From positions 62,001 to 126,000 of the forward strand of contig NZ_BCXG01000011.1 in the NCBI RefSeq assembly GCF_001894985.1: a DNA stretch of 64,000 nucleotides, given 5' to 3'. Both the position numbers and the translations under genes were made by a program. Within the stretch, counting starts at the first letter, position 1. Each line of letters begins with the position of its first letter. The notes beneath the pieces were generated by a model. That model made no database searches. It was not told where the DNA came from and saw only the letters and a list, made by a program, of their open reading frames with translations. The DNA is from Rhodococcus tukisamuensis NBRC 100609. Lineage in GTDB: Bacteria; Actinomycetota; Actinomycetes; Mycobacteriales; Mycobacteriaceae. Shown here piece by piece: positions 34,386 to 43,465 of this stretch.

Positions 34386-36140
34386 ATGACATTTCGCAGG
34401 TTCTTCGCACGTCATCGCATCGCATCGGGAATGATCGCGCCCGCGATCGTGGGAGTCGCCGCGGTGATCACGCTGCCGCTGGCCCTGTCCTCAGGACCCA
34501 CCACGGTGGACACCGAACTGACGGCATCGACCACCGAGTGCCACGACATGGTGACCATCTCGGTGGCCGGCCGAGGTGACACGCCTGTCGACGGTACGAA
34601 GATGCTGGTCGGCCCCGACGACGAGCGGCTTCCGGCCATGCTGTCGAGTGACTACCGCAGCGACTGGATCGATCAGGTCGTCAATGCGCCGAACGGTGCG
34701 GTCGGCAAGGGCTCGTACGCCGCCGTCTACATCGCGTACCCCGCGAACATGGACAGCTACGAGGACGCCGTCACCGCAGGTGTGGCCAACACAGAAACGG
34801 TGATGCGAAAGATCCAGCAGTCGTGCCCGGACACCCGGTTCGCGGTGGTGGGGTACAGCGAGGGAGCCGACGTCGCGCGGCGCGTCGCGATGGACGTCGG
34901 GCACCAGCTGGCCGATGCCGACGGCGGCTACTCGATCGCCAATCCCGCGAACGTCGTCGGTGTCGTCATCCTCGCCGACGCGGGTCGCGCGGCGGGGCAG
35001 GGCCCGTTCCCCGGCTCCAAGAACCCGTTCACCAACCCGGACGGGTTCGACAAGAAGTACCAGAACGGCGCAAACGCGATCCCGGGGCAGGGCGCCCTGC
35101 CGGATACCGGGGGCGACGATTTCGGCGCACTGGCCGGCAAGGTTGCATCGTTCTGCTCTGACGGCGACCTCACCTGCTCTGCGCCGCAGAACATCTCGCT
35201 GCTGCAACTGGTTGTCAACGTGGGTCGGCAGTTGAACGTCGACGGGCTCGAGCGCCAGGGGCTCACCCCGGCAACCGGCCAGGACGTCGCCGTCGTCCTC
35301 GGCCAGATCGCGATGAACGCGTTCGCTGAGATCGGGTCTCAGCCCGACTGGATGCAGAGCGACGAGACGTTCCTCGACGTGCTGCTGAAGGTGTCGGCCC
35401 CGACCTACAAGCCGGGCGAGACGCCCGCGACAAGGGCGCCGGTAAAGGATGTCGCGATCTCCACGGACGACATGTCGCCGCTCGCCTACCTGCCACAGAA
35501 GGTCTTCAACGAGATCGTCGGGCTGATCGTGACGAACCAGAACACCATTCCCGTGGTCATGAGCGACCCGTACAACCTCACCCTCGGCCCGGACGGGAAG
35601 GGCCATCACTTCGACTACTGGCGCGATGCCAACGCAGCCAACGGCAAGCCGCTGACGTCCGCCGAGTACGCCGCCGCGTGGCTGACCGAGCTTGCCAAGC
35701 AGGCGCAGAGTGGGCAGCCGGTGGTGACGACGACCAAGCCCGACGCCGAGGCGCTGGCCTCGGTGGAGAAGCTGTCGTCGGCGGGCTCGGCGGCGACCAC
35801 TTCGGCGACCGCCAGTGCGTCGCCATCGGCGACGGCGACGGCGACGGCCAAGGAGGAGTCGACCCCGGAGTCGTCGACGGAAAAGTCGACGAGCAGCAGT
35901 GCCACGGCAACCCCGTCTGCGTCGGTGCCTGCGGCTGCCCCGTCCGGAGTTGAGAGTCCCGTACCGACGACGGGGGACTCAGCGGCAGCAGCGACCGGGG
36001 TGTCCGCTCCGGAGGCATCGGCGGAGTCGTCCGGGGAGGCATCGGCGAACGTTTCGTCGGAGACGACGGAACCGTCGCCGAGCATCCCGGCACCCACCAC
36101 GACTGCGAGTGCGCCCGCCAAGGTTTCGGGCTCGAAATGA
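34386..36140 (+). CDS. Cutinase-family alpha/beta hydrolase, membrane-anchored or secreted, with long Ser/Thr/Ala tail
   Basis: The 584-residue product starts at the ATG at 34386, five bases after AGGGAG; in-frame codons upstream (ATG at 34365) have no comparable site. Residues 17-37 (IASGMIAPAIVGVAAVITLPL) form a signal anchor or signal peptide. The catalytic domain follows the actinobacterial cutinase-like pattern: VTISVAGRGDTPVDG, then VYIAYPANMDSYEDAV, and the nucleophile motif GYSEGAD with Ser at about 158. The last 120 residues (from about 463) are Ser, Thr, Ala, Pro and Glu rich with no fold, as in cell-wall-spanning or O-mannosylated tails. Such proteins hydrolyse lipid or ester substrates at the envelope. 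The true substrate is unknown. It reads away from the NRPS. Confidence 0.82.
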   Translation: MTFRRFFARHRIASGMIAPAIVGVAAVITLPLALSSGPTTVDTELTASTTECHDMVTISVAGRGDTPVDGTKMLVGPDDERLPAMLSSDYRSDWIDQVVNAPNGAVGKGSYAAVYIAYPANMDSYEDAVTAGVANTETVMRKIQQSCPDTRFAVVGYSEGADVARRVAMDVGHQLADADGGYSIANPANVVGVVILADAGRAAGQGPFPGSKNPFTNPDGFDKKYQNGANAIPGQGALPDTGGDDFGALAGKVASFCSDGDLTCSAPQNISLLQLVVNVGRQLNVDGLERQGLTPATGQDVAVVLGQIAMNAFAEIGSQPDWMQSDETFLDVLLKVSAPTYKPGETPATRAPVKDVAISTDDMSPLAYLPQKVFNEIVGLIVTNQNTIPVVMSDPYNLTLGPDGKGHHFDYWRDANAANGKPLTSAEYAAAWLTELAKQAQSGQPVVTTTKPDAEALASVEKLSSAGSAATTSATASASPSATATATAKEESTPESSTEKSTSSSATATPSASVPAAAPSGVESPVPTTGDSAAAATGVSAPEASAESSGEASANVSSETTEPSPSIPAPTTTASAPAKVSGSK

Positions 36141-36705
36141 CAGCGCGCCGGGGCTCCTACCTCGACGCCTGCGCCATCCCGGGGGTCCAACGAATCTCGG
36201 GTTGATGTTCTCGGTGGAACTTCGAAACGGCGGCAGCTCGTCCGGCCGCGGGGGCGGTGGCTCGGCGGCGGGAACATCGCCGGGTCCAGGTTGATCCGTC
36301 CGGCGATCCTGGCGGCTCCGACGTAGTCGCCGCCGGCCTCGCGGATGGTGCGGTCGAGTTCCAGGTCGGGAGTTCAATACTGGCGCCGCCGTCGAGCGCC
36401 GCCGTCGACAGCGCGGCGCTCCCGGCCCCGCCGCCCCCTCCCGACAGCGAGCCTCGTCGGCCCTGTAACGGTCCGGACACGACGGCATCAAACCTCGAGC
36501 AGCGAATTCGTCCGGCGCACAAATCCCCACGCAAACCGGACACATAAGCGGACAAAAGCCTGATTACGGACGGAATTGAGGCTATTCCTTATATTCATTT
36601 CCCACTGAGTGAGACAGGCCTGGCATCAAACCGTGACCTTCGCTACAAATAGTCACGCGCTGAGATGCGCATCACCCCTACCCCTCACCACTTAGGAGCA
36701 CCATC
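36141..36705. other. 565-bp gene-free region before the 44-residue peptide gene
   Basis: The first 400 bp look like degraded coding DNA; on the minus strand about 36272-36370 reads ELDRTIREAGGDYVGAARI, a protein-like stretch without a start. The last 150 bp are clearly less GC-rich (GGCTATTCCTTATATTC, CTACAAATAGTC) and should contain the promoter of the peptide gene. TACAAA at 36644-36649 could be a -10 element, but no good -35 is at the right distance. Confidence 0.45.
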
Positions 36706-36840
36706 ATGGGTTCAACTGCCGAAGACCTGAAGACCGCCGGCGACGTCCAGAAGGTCATCGCCGCACTCGGTGGCACCCTCGTCGGTGTTGGCGCCGTGGT
36801 CGGCCTGGGTCTGGCACTGACCTCGTTCAGCGCCGCGTAA
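36706..36840 (+). CDS. 44-residue hydrophobic peptide, possibly a cell-wall channel-forming (PorA/PorH-like) or membrane-active peptide
   Basis: ATG at 36706 has a good ribosome-binding site (TTAGGAGC, ten bases upstream) and the stop TAA is followed within 11 bases by a strong hairpin, so this looks like a real, well expressed monocistronic gene. The product has a polar start (MGSTAEDLKTAGDVQK) followed by about 27 hydrophobic, Gly-rich residues (VIAALGGTLVGVGAVVGLG, then LALTSFSAA). There is no cleavable signal sequence. Small leaderless hydrophobic proteins of this size form outer-membrane channels in corynebacteria (PorA, PorH). Leaderless bacteriocins and signalling peptides look similar. 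The assignment is by size and character only. Confidence 0.75.
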   Translation: MGSTAEDLKTAGDVQKVIAALGGTLVGVGAVVGLGLALTSFSAA

Positions 36841-36850
36841 TTCAGCCTTT

Positions 36851-36896
36851 CCGAAAACCGGATCCCGCGGCCTCGGCTGACGGATCCGGTTTTCGG
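36851..36896. terminator. Strong hairpin between the peptide gene and egtD, probable bidirectional terminator
   Basis: CCGAAAACCGGATCC at 36851-36865 and its exact reverse complement at 36882-36896 form a 15-bp stem with a 16-base loop. The A/T-rich part of the stem gives T-runs on both strands. It lies between the convergent peptide gene (ends 36840) and egtD (ends 36910), so it can serve both. Confidence 0.8.
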
Positions 36897-36909
36897 CGTT
36901 TCAGCCTGC

Positions 36910-37884
36910 TCAGCCCACCCGGTCCGCGAGCACCAGCGCGAAACGCTCCTGCGGATCGGTCCACACCCGGTCGCTGCCGAACCCCGCCCGCTCCAGCTCC
37001 TTGCAGATGCCCTCGGGCCGGAACTTCGCGGAGATCTCCGTCCGCATCTGCTCCCCCTCGGCGAAGCGCACCTTCGTGCCGAGGACCGGCAGCCGCACCG
37101 TCATCGCCGTCGTCGCTTCCAGACGCATCTCGATCCACTCGTGCGCCGCGTCCCACAACGCCACGTGCCGGAACTTCGACACGTCGAAGTCCGCGCCCAA
37201 CTGCTCGTTGAGCACCGACAGCAGGTTGAGGTTGAACCGGGCGGTGACCCCCGCCGCGTCGTCGTAGGCCGGCACCAGTACCGCCGGATCGGTCACCAAC
37301 CCCACCCCCAGCAGAAGTTGCTCCCCCTCGTCGAGGACCTCGGCGATCGAGGCGAGGAACTCCTCCCGCTCCTCCGGAACCAGGTTCCCGAGGGTGCCGC
37401 CCAGGAACGCGATCATCCGCCGACCCCCGCGGGGCAGGTTGTGCAGCGTGTCGGTGAAGTCGCTGACGATCCCGTGCACCGTCAGCTCGGGGAACTCGTC
37501 GGCCAGCTGCCGGGTTGCCGACACCAGGGCCGCCTCGGAGACGTCCTGCGGCACGTAACGCTCCAGCGTGCCGTGCGCGGTGAGCGCAGCGAGCAGCAAC
37601 CTCGTCTTGTCCGACGATCCGGAACCCAGCTCGACGAGGATCTGCGCGGACGTGGCCTCCGCGACATGGGTGGCACTGGCCCGCAACAGTTCTCGCTCGG
37701 TGCGGGTGGGGAAGTACTCCGGCAGACGAGTGATCTCCTCGAACAGTTCGCTGCCGCGCGCATCGTAGAACCATTTGGGCGGCAACCACTTCGGCGTGGC
37801 GGCCAGCCCGATGCGGGCGTCCTCGCGCAGGCTCAGGTGCAGCTGCTCCGGTGACAGGTGAACCTCCACCGTCGGTTCGCTCAT
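36910..37884 (-). CDS. egtD: L-histidine N-alpha-methyltransferase EgtD
   Basis: EgtD uses three S-adenosylmethionine molecules to make hercynine from histidine, the first committed step of ergothioneine synthesis. The 324-residue product is close to the usual 320. It shows PKWLPPKWFYDARGSELFEEI near residue 32, the SAM-binding block VELGSGSSDKTRLLL at about residues 85-100, and FLGGTLGNLVPEER. A late FNLNLLSVLNEQLGADFD segment belongs to the family's substrate domain. The ATG at 37884 overlaps the egtC stop codon by four bases (ATGA). It is the last gene of the egtA-egtB-egtC-egtD transcript, unlike the order egtA-B-C-D-E on one strand that I recall from mycobacteria only in where egtE lies. 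Confidence 0.97.
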   Translation of the reverse strand: MSEPTVEVHLSPEQLHLSLREDARIGLAATPKWLPPKWFYDARGSELFEEITRLPEYFPTRTERELLRASATHVAEATSAQILVELGSGSSDKTRLLLAALTAHGTLERYVPQDVSEAALVSATRQLADEFPELTVHGIVSDFTDTLHNLPRGGRRMIAFLGGTLGNLVPEEREEFLASIAEVLDEGEQLLLGVGLVTDPAVLVPAYDDAAGVTARFNLNLLSVLNEQLGADFDVSKFRHVALWDAAHEWIEMRLEATTAMTVRLPVLGTKVRFAEGEQMRTEISAKFRPEGICKELERAGFGSDRVWTDPQERFALVLADRVG

Positions 37885-38636
37885 GGCTGTTCCTCCCAGT
37901 CGGGTACTGTGGTGATGCTCAGCTGTCCGGGTCTGGCCTGCACCAGGTGCCGGTCCGGCACCACCCGCCAGCCCGGTTCGTCGTCGATCGGTTCCGATGC
38001 CAGCAGCGCCGTCGTCTCGTCCACCCGCACCGACAGTGAGTGGTAGACCGTCGTCGCCCACAGCGTTGTCCCGTCGCCGAGCAGCAGGTTCAGTCGCGAC
38101 GCCGGCGCCGCCGCCAACACGTCCGCGACCACCGACCGCAACGCGCCCTCCGGCCCGTCGGCCGCGAGGCGCCGGCGTACCAGCGTCCACACCAGCGCCG
38201 AATCGGTCAGCACCGGCATCCGCAGCAACTCCACTGCGGGTAGCCATTCCGCCAGCGCCGCCATCGAGTCCGGCCAGCCGTCGATGCACCCGTTGAGGCT
38301 GAATGCCCACCTGTCGTCGGTGAACGGCGCGCAGGCCGCCCTCTCGAGCGGCATGCCGACCGTGGCCGAACGCACCGCCGCCAGCACCCCACTCGAACGC
38401 ACCTGCGCCAGCACCCCCTCGACCGCCGGATCGGACCAGATCGGTGCCGCGTTCCGGTAGGCGCACACGCCGCCCGCCCCGTCCCACCAAGCCGCGCCGA
38501 ACCCGTCCGCGTTGATGGTGCCGCCGCCCCGCATGTCCCTCGGCGCCCAGGACTGCGTGGCCAGACTGTGCGCTCCGGCGGTGAGCAGACCACCCACGGC
38601 GCGCGGCGGGCCGAGGTAACCGAGGTGTCTACACAC
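37881..38636 (-). CDS. egtC: Gamma-glutamyl-hercynylcysteine sulfoxide amidohydrolase EgtC
   Basis: The 251-residue class II glutamine-amidotransferase-type protein removes the glutamate from the EgtB product. The GTG start at 38636 puts the catalytic Cys at position 2 (VCRHLGYLG), where this N-terminal nucleophile family needs it, which fixes the start. Further family marks are NADGFGAAWWD (about residues 42-52) and FSLNGCIDGW (about 93-102). The start lies 4 bases after the egtB stop, with a GGAGAG ribosome-binding site inside the end of egtB. The stop overlaps egtD. Confidence 0.95.
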   Translation of the reverse strand: MCRHLGYLGPPRAVGGLLTAGAHSLATQSWAPRDMRGGGTINADGFGAAWWDGAGGVCAYRNAAPIWSDPAVEGVLAQVRSSGVLAAVRSATVGMPLERAACAPFTDDRWAFSLNGCIDGWPDSMAALAEWLPAVELLRMPVLTDSALVWTLVRRRLAADGPEGALRSVVADVLAAAPASRLNLLLGDGTTLWATTVYHSLSVRVDETTALLASEPIDDEPGWRVVPDRHLVQARPGQLSITTVPDWEEQP

Positions 38637-38640
38637 GGAT

Positions 38641-39948
38641 CTACTCTCCCGGAACGTCTCGGGCACAACGGAACCCGGCGAATATCTGCCGCCGGACGGG
38701 AAGGTCCCAGTTGCGGAAGGTGCCGCGACAGGCCACCGGGTCGGTACCGAACGAACCTCCGCGCAGCACCTTGTAGTCACCGCCGAAGAACACCTCCGAG
38801 TACTCCCGGTACGGGAACGCCGAGAACCCCGGGTACGGCAGGAAGTCCGACGACGTCCACTCCCACACGTCACCGATCAACTGCTCCACTCCGAGTGCTG
38901 ACCGCCCTGCCGGGTACGCCCCCACCCCGGCGGGTTCGAGGTGCCGCTGGCCCAGGTTGGCATGAGTCTCGTCGGGTTCGCCGTCGCCCCAGGGGAATCG
39001 GCGCGACCGACCGGTCCGGGGGTCCCAGCGCGCGGCCTTCTCCCATTCCGCCTCGGTGGGCAGCCGCCGGCCGGCCCAGCGGGCGTAGGCCTGCGCCTCG
39101 AAGTAGCTCACGTGCACCACCGGGCTGTCCGCCGGGAGCGGCGCCAACGTGCCGAACGCGCGCCGCCACCAGTTGCCGGCGCCGTCGCACTCCCAGAACT
39201 GCGGCGCCTCGAGCGACGCGGACTGCCGATGCGCCCAACCCCGCTCGCTCCACAACTCCCGCCGGCGGTAGCCGCCGTCGGCGAGGAACTCGAGGTAGCG
39301 GCCGTTGGTCACCGGCGCCGTGTCGATCGCGAACGCGGGCAACACAACCCGGTGCGCGGGCCGCTCGTTGTCGAGGGCCCACGGGTCGGTGGACGTACCC
39401 ATGGTGAACTCGCCGGCCGGCACCAGTACCTCCGTCGGCACCTCGGCGACCGGGCGCGGCGGCGGCGCCGCCGTCAGCACCGCCGGACCGCTGCGCAGTT
39501 GATGGGTCGCGAGCATGGTCTCGTCGTGCTGTTGCTCGTGCTGGGCGATCATCGCGAAGGCGAAGCCGTCCCGCTCGAGCGGCCGGCCCTGCAGGGACGC
39601 CCCGTCCAGGATGTCCCACACCTTCTCTCGCACCTGCGCCACGTACCCGCGCGCCTGCGCCGGGTCCAGCAGCGGCAGGGCGGGTCGGGTCGAGCGCGGA
39701 TGGCGGAACGCGTCGTACAACTCGTCGATGTCCCGGCGGACCGGCTCACGGCCGCCGACATCCCGGACCAGCCACAACTCCTCCTGATTGCCGATGTGCG
39801 CGAGGTCCCACACCAGCGGACTCATCAGCGGGGAGTGCTGCGCCGTCAGGTCCTGCTCGTCGACGCACTCGGTGAGCACGACGCTGCGGTCACGAGCCCG
39901 GGTCAGTGCCGCCGCCAGCCGGGCGCGCAACGCCTCCGTCTCGCTCAT
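38641..39948 (-). CDS. egtB: Hercynine oxygenase (sulfoxide synthase) EgtB
   Basis: EgtB is a non-haem iron enzyme joining gamma-glutamylcysteine to hercynine with O2. The 435-residue product has an N-terminal DinB-like domain and a C-terminal formylglycine-generating-enzyme (FGE-sulfatase) domain. The three iron ligands fit known EgtB: His 51 in LAHIGNQEEL, and His 137 and His 141 in QHEQQHDE. The FGE part contains GEFTMGT, LPTEAEWEKAARWD and VLRGGSFGTDP. ATG at 39948 overlaps the egtA stop (ATGA). An upstream in-frame extension to 40017 exists but lacks support. Confidence 0.97.
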   Translation of the reverse strand: MSETEALRARLAAALTRARDRSVVLTECVDEQDLTAQHSPLMSPLVWDLAHIGNQEELWLVRDVGGREPVRRDIDELYDAFRHPRSTRPALPLLDPAQARGYVAQVREKVWDILDGASLQGRPLERDGFAFAMIAQHEQQHDETMLATHQLRSGPAVLTAAPPPRPVAEVPTEVLVPAGEFTMGTSTDPWALDNERPAHRVVLPAFAIDTAPVTNGRYLEFLADGGYRRRELWSERGWAHRQSASLEAPQFWECDGAGNWWRRAFGTLAPLPADSPVVHVSYFEAQAYARWAGRRLPTEAEWEKAARWDPRTGRSRRFPWGDGEPDETHANLGQRHLEPAGVGAYPAGRSALGVEQLIGDVWEWTSSDFLPYPGFSAFPYREYSEVFFGGDYKVLRGGSFGTDPVACRGTFRNWDLPVRRQIFAGFRCARDVPGE

Positions 39949-41207
39949 CGCCCGAGACCCCCGGCGTCGAACCCCGCGTGGACGGGATCCTGGGTCGGTG
40001 TCCGGCCGTGGCAACATCGACGCGCCGCGGCGGCCAGGTCGGCCTCGAACGCCGACGACCGGGACGCCGCGAGGAACAGCAGTTCGGCTGCGGCACTGCG
40101 CAGTTCACCGTCACGCAACCCGAACTCGGCGGCGTCCCGCCAGCGGCCCGCGGTGGACGCCGCCAGCGCCGACGCCGCCGCGGCCGTCTCCCGGTCGCCG
40201 AGCAGGGCCGCCACCGCGGCGATCGGCACCCGCCACAGCTCGCCGGGCTGTGCGTCGAGGTACCGCACCTCGAGGTGACCGGCCGCCCGCACCGGCGGGA
40301 AGAGCGTCGTCAGGTGATAGTCGAGGTCCGCGGGTCCGGGCCTTCTGCCGACCTCCTCGTCCAGTGCGCCGGCCATCCAGTCCGCGAAACTCGCCCCGAG
40401 CGGCACGGACCAGTCGTTCTCGCAGCCGGGGCGCCCACCGACCACACACAACAGCGGCGCGTCCAGCGCCCAGCGCGCGTAGCCGGTGATCGGGTCGGCC
40501 AGCGGCGGCGGTGCCGTCCGCTTCGGGTCCAGTTCGAGCCACGCCCGCATCCGCTGCGAGGCCCAGGTGCCTGCCGGCACGCCCCGCAGCCGCGGCGAAC
40601 AGGCAAACGCGGCGACCAGCGCCGGACCGATCGCGTACAGCGCCGTCCAGCGGTCCTCGACCTCGGCGGCGTCGGCGCCCGCATCCACGCTCACCTGGGT
40701 GGCCGCGGTGTTGCACATCATCAGCCGGCCGAAGGGCCCGACGGTGTCGAATCGTTCCTGCATCGCGCGATAGCGCGGCATCGCCAGCACCCGCTCCGCG
40801 TCCCGCCAGACGTCCGCGGCACCGTCGTACATGGCGATGCCCTCGTCCTCGAGCAGGTCCTGCAGCGACCGGGCGTCTCGGGCGAGTGCGGCGCACAGTT
40901 CGGCCGCCGAGGGAAAGGGCGCGCTGGAGAGTTCGATCTGACCGCCCGGCTCCATCGTCACCGCACTGCCCCGGGAGAGCCGCCTGGCGGGCGAGTCGGC
41001 GGCGAGCGAGGTGGGAGCGTGCGGCCCCAGCGCGCGGGCGACGTCGCCCGGGTCCGGTCGGCCGTTGGACGGCCGACTGCGGGAGGTAAGCCACTCCAGT
41101 TCCGCCCCGACCAGCCGCGGCGGCCCCAGTTTGAAACAGACACCACCGACGTACGCCTCCGCCGCGGCCCGGGTGGTGAACCGGCGGGTGTCGACTGCCA
41201 TTGCCAT
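39945..41207 (-). CDS. egtA: Glutamate-cysteine ligase EgtA
   Basis: EgtA makes gamma-glutamylcysteine, the sulfur donor used by EgtB. The 420-residue product has the glutamate-cysteine ligase blocks VGAELEWLT (about residue 32), [15 protein letters not shown] (about 83-97), and [14 protein letters not shown] chose the ATG at 41207 ([10 protein letters not shown]) because CGGAGCG lies just upstream; the frame is open to 41441 but that part overlaps egtE's 5' end. It heads the four-gene operon, with 149 bp of intergenic DNA shared with the divergent egtE candidate. Confidence 0.95.
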   Translation of the reverse strand: MAMAVDTRRFTTRAAAEAYVGGVCFKLGPPRLVGAELEWLTSRSRPSNGRPDPGDVARALGPHAPTSLAADSPARRLSRGSAVTMEPGGQIELSSAPFPSAAELCAALARDARSLQDLLEDEGIAMYDGAADVWRDAERVLAMPRYRAMQERFDTVGPFGRLMMCNTAATQVSVDAGADAAEVEDRWTALYAIGPALVAAFACSPRLRGVPAGTWASQRMRAWLELDPKRTAPPPLADPITGYARWALDAPLLCVVGGRPGCENDWSVPLGASFADWMAGALDEEVGRRPGPADLDYHLTTLFPPVRAAGHLEVRYLDAQPGELWRVPIAAVAALLGDRETAAAASALAASTAGRWRDAAEFGLRDGELRSAAAELLFLAASRSSAFEADLAAAARRCCHGRTPTQDPVHAGFDAGGLGR

Positions 41208-41356
41208 GATGCGCTCCGATCGTCGGGCGGCACTTCTACGGCAGGAACTTCGCTTCACGAGACTGGAGAACCCCTCCGACACTAAACCGAGATCGACGAC
41301 GCCGCACCCGCGCGCGGTACCGTCCGGGAGAACGCACCGAACCGGCGGGAGGGCAC

Positions 41357-42526
41357 ATGCTCGATCTGCACCGCGTCCGCGCCGACACCCCCGGCTGCCT
41401 CGGCCAGGCGTTTCTCGACAGCGCCGGGTCCTCGCTGCCACCCCGGGTGGTCACCGAGACCGTGATCACGCACCTGAGACGCGAGGCGGAGGTGGGTGGC
41501 TACCGCGCCGCCGCCGAGCGCGCCGACGACCTCGCCGACGTCAAGACCGCACTCGCCGCCCTGCTCGGCGCGCAGCCCGGCGACCTCGCCCTGACGGAGA
41601 GTGCCACGCGCGGCTGGGCCGACTTCTTCTACTCGGTGCCCTTGGCCGCGGGCGAGAAGATCCTGGTCTCGGAGGTGGAGTACGCGAGCAATGCGATCGC
41701 CGCGCTGCAGCGGGCCCGCAGCACCGGGGCCGTCGTCGAGGTGGTGCCGTCCACCCCGACCGGGGAGGTCGACCTCGACGCCCTGGCCCGGATGCTCGAC
41801 GAGCGGGTGCGACTGGTGTCGCTGGTGCACGCGCCGACGAACGGCGGCCTGCTCAACCCGGTCCGCGAGGTGGTGGACCTGGCCCACGCCGTCGGCGCGC
41901 TGGTGCTGCTCGACGCCTGCCAGTCCGTCGGCCAGGTCCCCGTCGACGTGGTCGCACTCGGCGTCGACGCGCTGTCCGGGACGGGCCGCAAGTGGCTGCG
42001 CGGGCCGCGTGGCACCGGGTTCCTCTACGTGCGCCCCGAACTGGCCGCGACCATGGAACCTGCCGCGCTGGACCTGCACGGTGCGCAGTGGACGGAGGAG
42101 TCCGGCTACCGCCTCGCGCCCGACGCGTCGCGGTTCGAGTTCTGGGAGTGCTCGGTCGCGGGCCGGCTCGGGCTCGGCGCCGCGGTCCGGTACCTGCTCG
42201 ACCTCGGCATCGACGAGATCGAGCAGTCGGTCTCGGCTCTGGCCGAGTACACGCGCACCGAACTCGCGGCCGTCCCCGGCGTCACCGTCCGCGATCTCGG
42301 TGTCGACCGCACCGGCATCGTCTCGTTCACCGTGGCCGGCGTCGACCCCACTCGGGTCCGGGAGTCGTTGGCGGCCAAGGACATCACCGTGACCGTCAGC
42401 GGACGCGGGTCGACATACCTGGACATGAGCCGGCGCGGCCTGGACGCCGTGGTGCGCGCGTCCCCGCACTACTTCAACTCTTTCGACGACGTCGACCGGC
42501 TCGTCGAGGCGGTCGACGGGCGGTAG
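41357..42526 (+). CDS. egtE: Class V aminotransferase-fold PLP enzyme, probable ergothioneine C-S lyase EgtE
   Basis: The 389-residue protein has the class V fold of cysteine desulfurases: [10 protein letters not shown] at the start, [17 protein letters not shown], and [15 protein letters not shown] with the PLP Asp. The Schiff-base Lys is at about 212 in [19 protein letters not shown]. EgtE cleaves hercynylcysteine sulfoxide to ergothioneine, and the position directly beside egtA supports that role. It is divergent, so it has its own promoter. GGGAGGG precedes the ATG at 41357. A cysteine-desulfurase or selenocysteine-lyase activity cannot be ruled out from sequence. Confidence 0.85.
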   Translation: MLDLHRVRADTPGCLGQAFLDSAGSSLPPRVVTETVITHLRREAEVGGYRAAAERADDLADVKTALAALLGAQPGDLALTESATRGWADFFYSVPLAAGEKILVSEVEYASNAIAALQRARSTGAVVEVVPSTPTGEVDLDALARMLDERVRLVSLVHAPTNGGLLNPVREVVDLAHAVGALVLLDACQSVGQVPVDVVALGVDALSGTGRKWLRGPRGTGFLYVRPELAATMEPAALDLHGAQWTEESGYRLAPDASRFEFWECSVAGRLGLGAAVRYLLDLGIDEIEQSVSALAEYTRTELAAVPGVTVRDLGVDRTGIVSFTVAGVDPTRVRESLAAKDITVTVSGRGSTYLDMSRRGLDAVVRASPHYFNSFDDVDRLVEAVDGR

Positions 42527-42753
42527 TCGAACCGAACCGGATCGGCGCCGGGTGGCGTCGGCCGGGGGCTGTCCGGTACTCTGTCCAAGTTGTCTCGGCG
42601 AGGGTGAACCAACATTGTTGGCTTACCGTGATCGACGCGGCTACGGCTACCAATCGAGCAGGACTGCTCCGGGCCGTGCGCGTTGTCCGCCCCCCGTCGA
42701 GCCCAACATCCAAGCGATGCAAATCTGATGTGAGCTGTAGGAGCTGTATTTCC

Positions 42754-43344
42754 ATGTCTAACGAAGTCAACCGTCTCGAAGCCGCTGTCCGTACCGAGTT
42801 CGGCAAGGGTGCCGCCCGCCGCGCCCGTCGTGACGGCCTGGTCCCCGCCGTCCTGTACGGCCACCAGACCGAGCCGCAGCACCTCTCGCTGAACGCCCGT
42901 GACTTCGCCCGCGTCCTGCGCGCCCACGGCACCAACTCGATCCTCACGCTGGACATCGACGGCACCGAGCAGCTCGCGCTGACCAAGTCGGTCGTCGTGC
43001 ACCCGATCCGCCGCTACATCGAGCACACCGACCTGCTCATCGTGCAGAAGGGCGAGAAGGTCTCCGTCGAGGTTGCGATCGTCCTGGTCGGCACCGCCAA
43101 GTCCGACGCCCTGGTCGTCACCGACGTCGACACCATCAAGCTCGAGGCCGACGCCCTCAACATCCCGGACCAGATCGAGGTCTCGATCGAGGGCGCCGAG
43201 GCCGGCACCCAGATCCTGGCCGGCAGCATCGAGCTGCCCGCCGGCTCCACCCTCGCCGACGACGCCGACCTGCTGATCGTCAACGTCGTCACCGCCCAGG
43301 CGGCCGAGGAGCCCGAGGAAGAGGCCGAGGCCACCGAGGCCTGA
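42754..43344 (+). CDS. rplY: 50S ribosomal protein L25 (general stress protein CTC type)
   Basis: The 196-residue product is the long CTC form: an N-terminal 5S-rRNA-binding L25 domain ([25 protein letters not shown], and [13 protein letters not shown]) and a C-terminal beta domain ending in an acidic tail ([12 protein letters not shown]). ATG at 42754 follows GTAGGAGCTG. The 227 bp before it, after egtE, contain no gene and probably hold its promoter (an AT-richer part near 42610-42625). rplY followed by pth is the same pair as in mycobacteria. Confidence 0.97.
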   Translation: MSNEVNRLEAAVRTEFGKGAARRARRDGLVPAVLYGHQTEPQHLSLNARDFARVLRAHGTNSILTLDIDGTEQLALTKSVVVHPIRRYIEHTDLLIVQKGEKVSVEVAIVLVGTAKSDALVVTDVDTIKLEADALNIPDQIEVSIEGAEAGTQILAGSIELPAGSTLADDADLLIVNVVTAQAAEEPEEEAEATEA

Positions 43345-43381
43345 GTCATCGGCCCGCACCCATCAGTGCAGCGCTAACGTG

Positions 43382-43417
43382 AGCGGCGCGCCGTCCCGAC
43401 AGGGGTGGCGCGCCGCT
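43382..43417 (+). terminator. GC-rich hairpin after rplY
   Basis: AGCGGCGCGCC (43382-43392) pairs with GGCGCGCCGCT (43407-43417) around a 14-base loop, followed by TTTCC. It lies in the 121-bp gap before pth and may end or attenuate the rplY transcript. Confidence 0.65.
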
Positions 43418-43465
43418 TTCCGTGTGCGGCCTGCCCCTACCACCGAGAGAACCGAAGCGTTGAGC

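Noticed and set aside
32958-36705. Insertion sequence or integrase remnants around the NRPS
   Set aside because: No DDE, HUH or recombinase motifs and no flanking terminal inverted repeats were found in the gene-poor stretches.
41011-42753. Upstream extension of the rplY frame through the egtE region
   Set aside because: The extension is Arg/Pro/Gly-rich and overlaps egtE in another phase; the real rplY start at 42754 has a ribosome-binding site.
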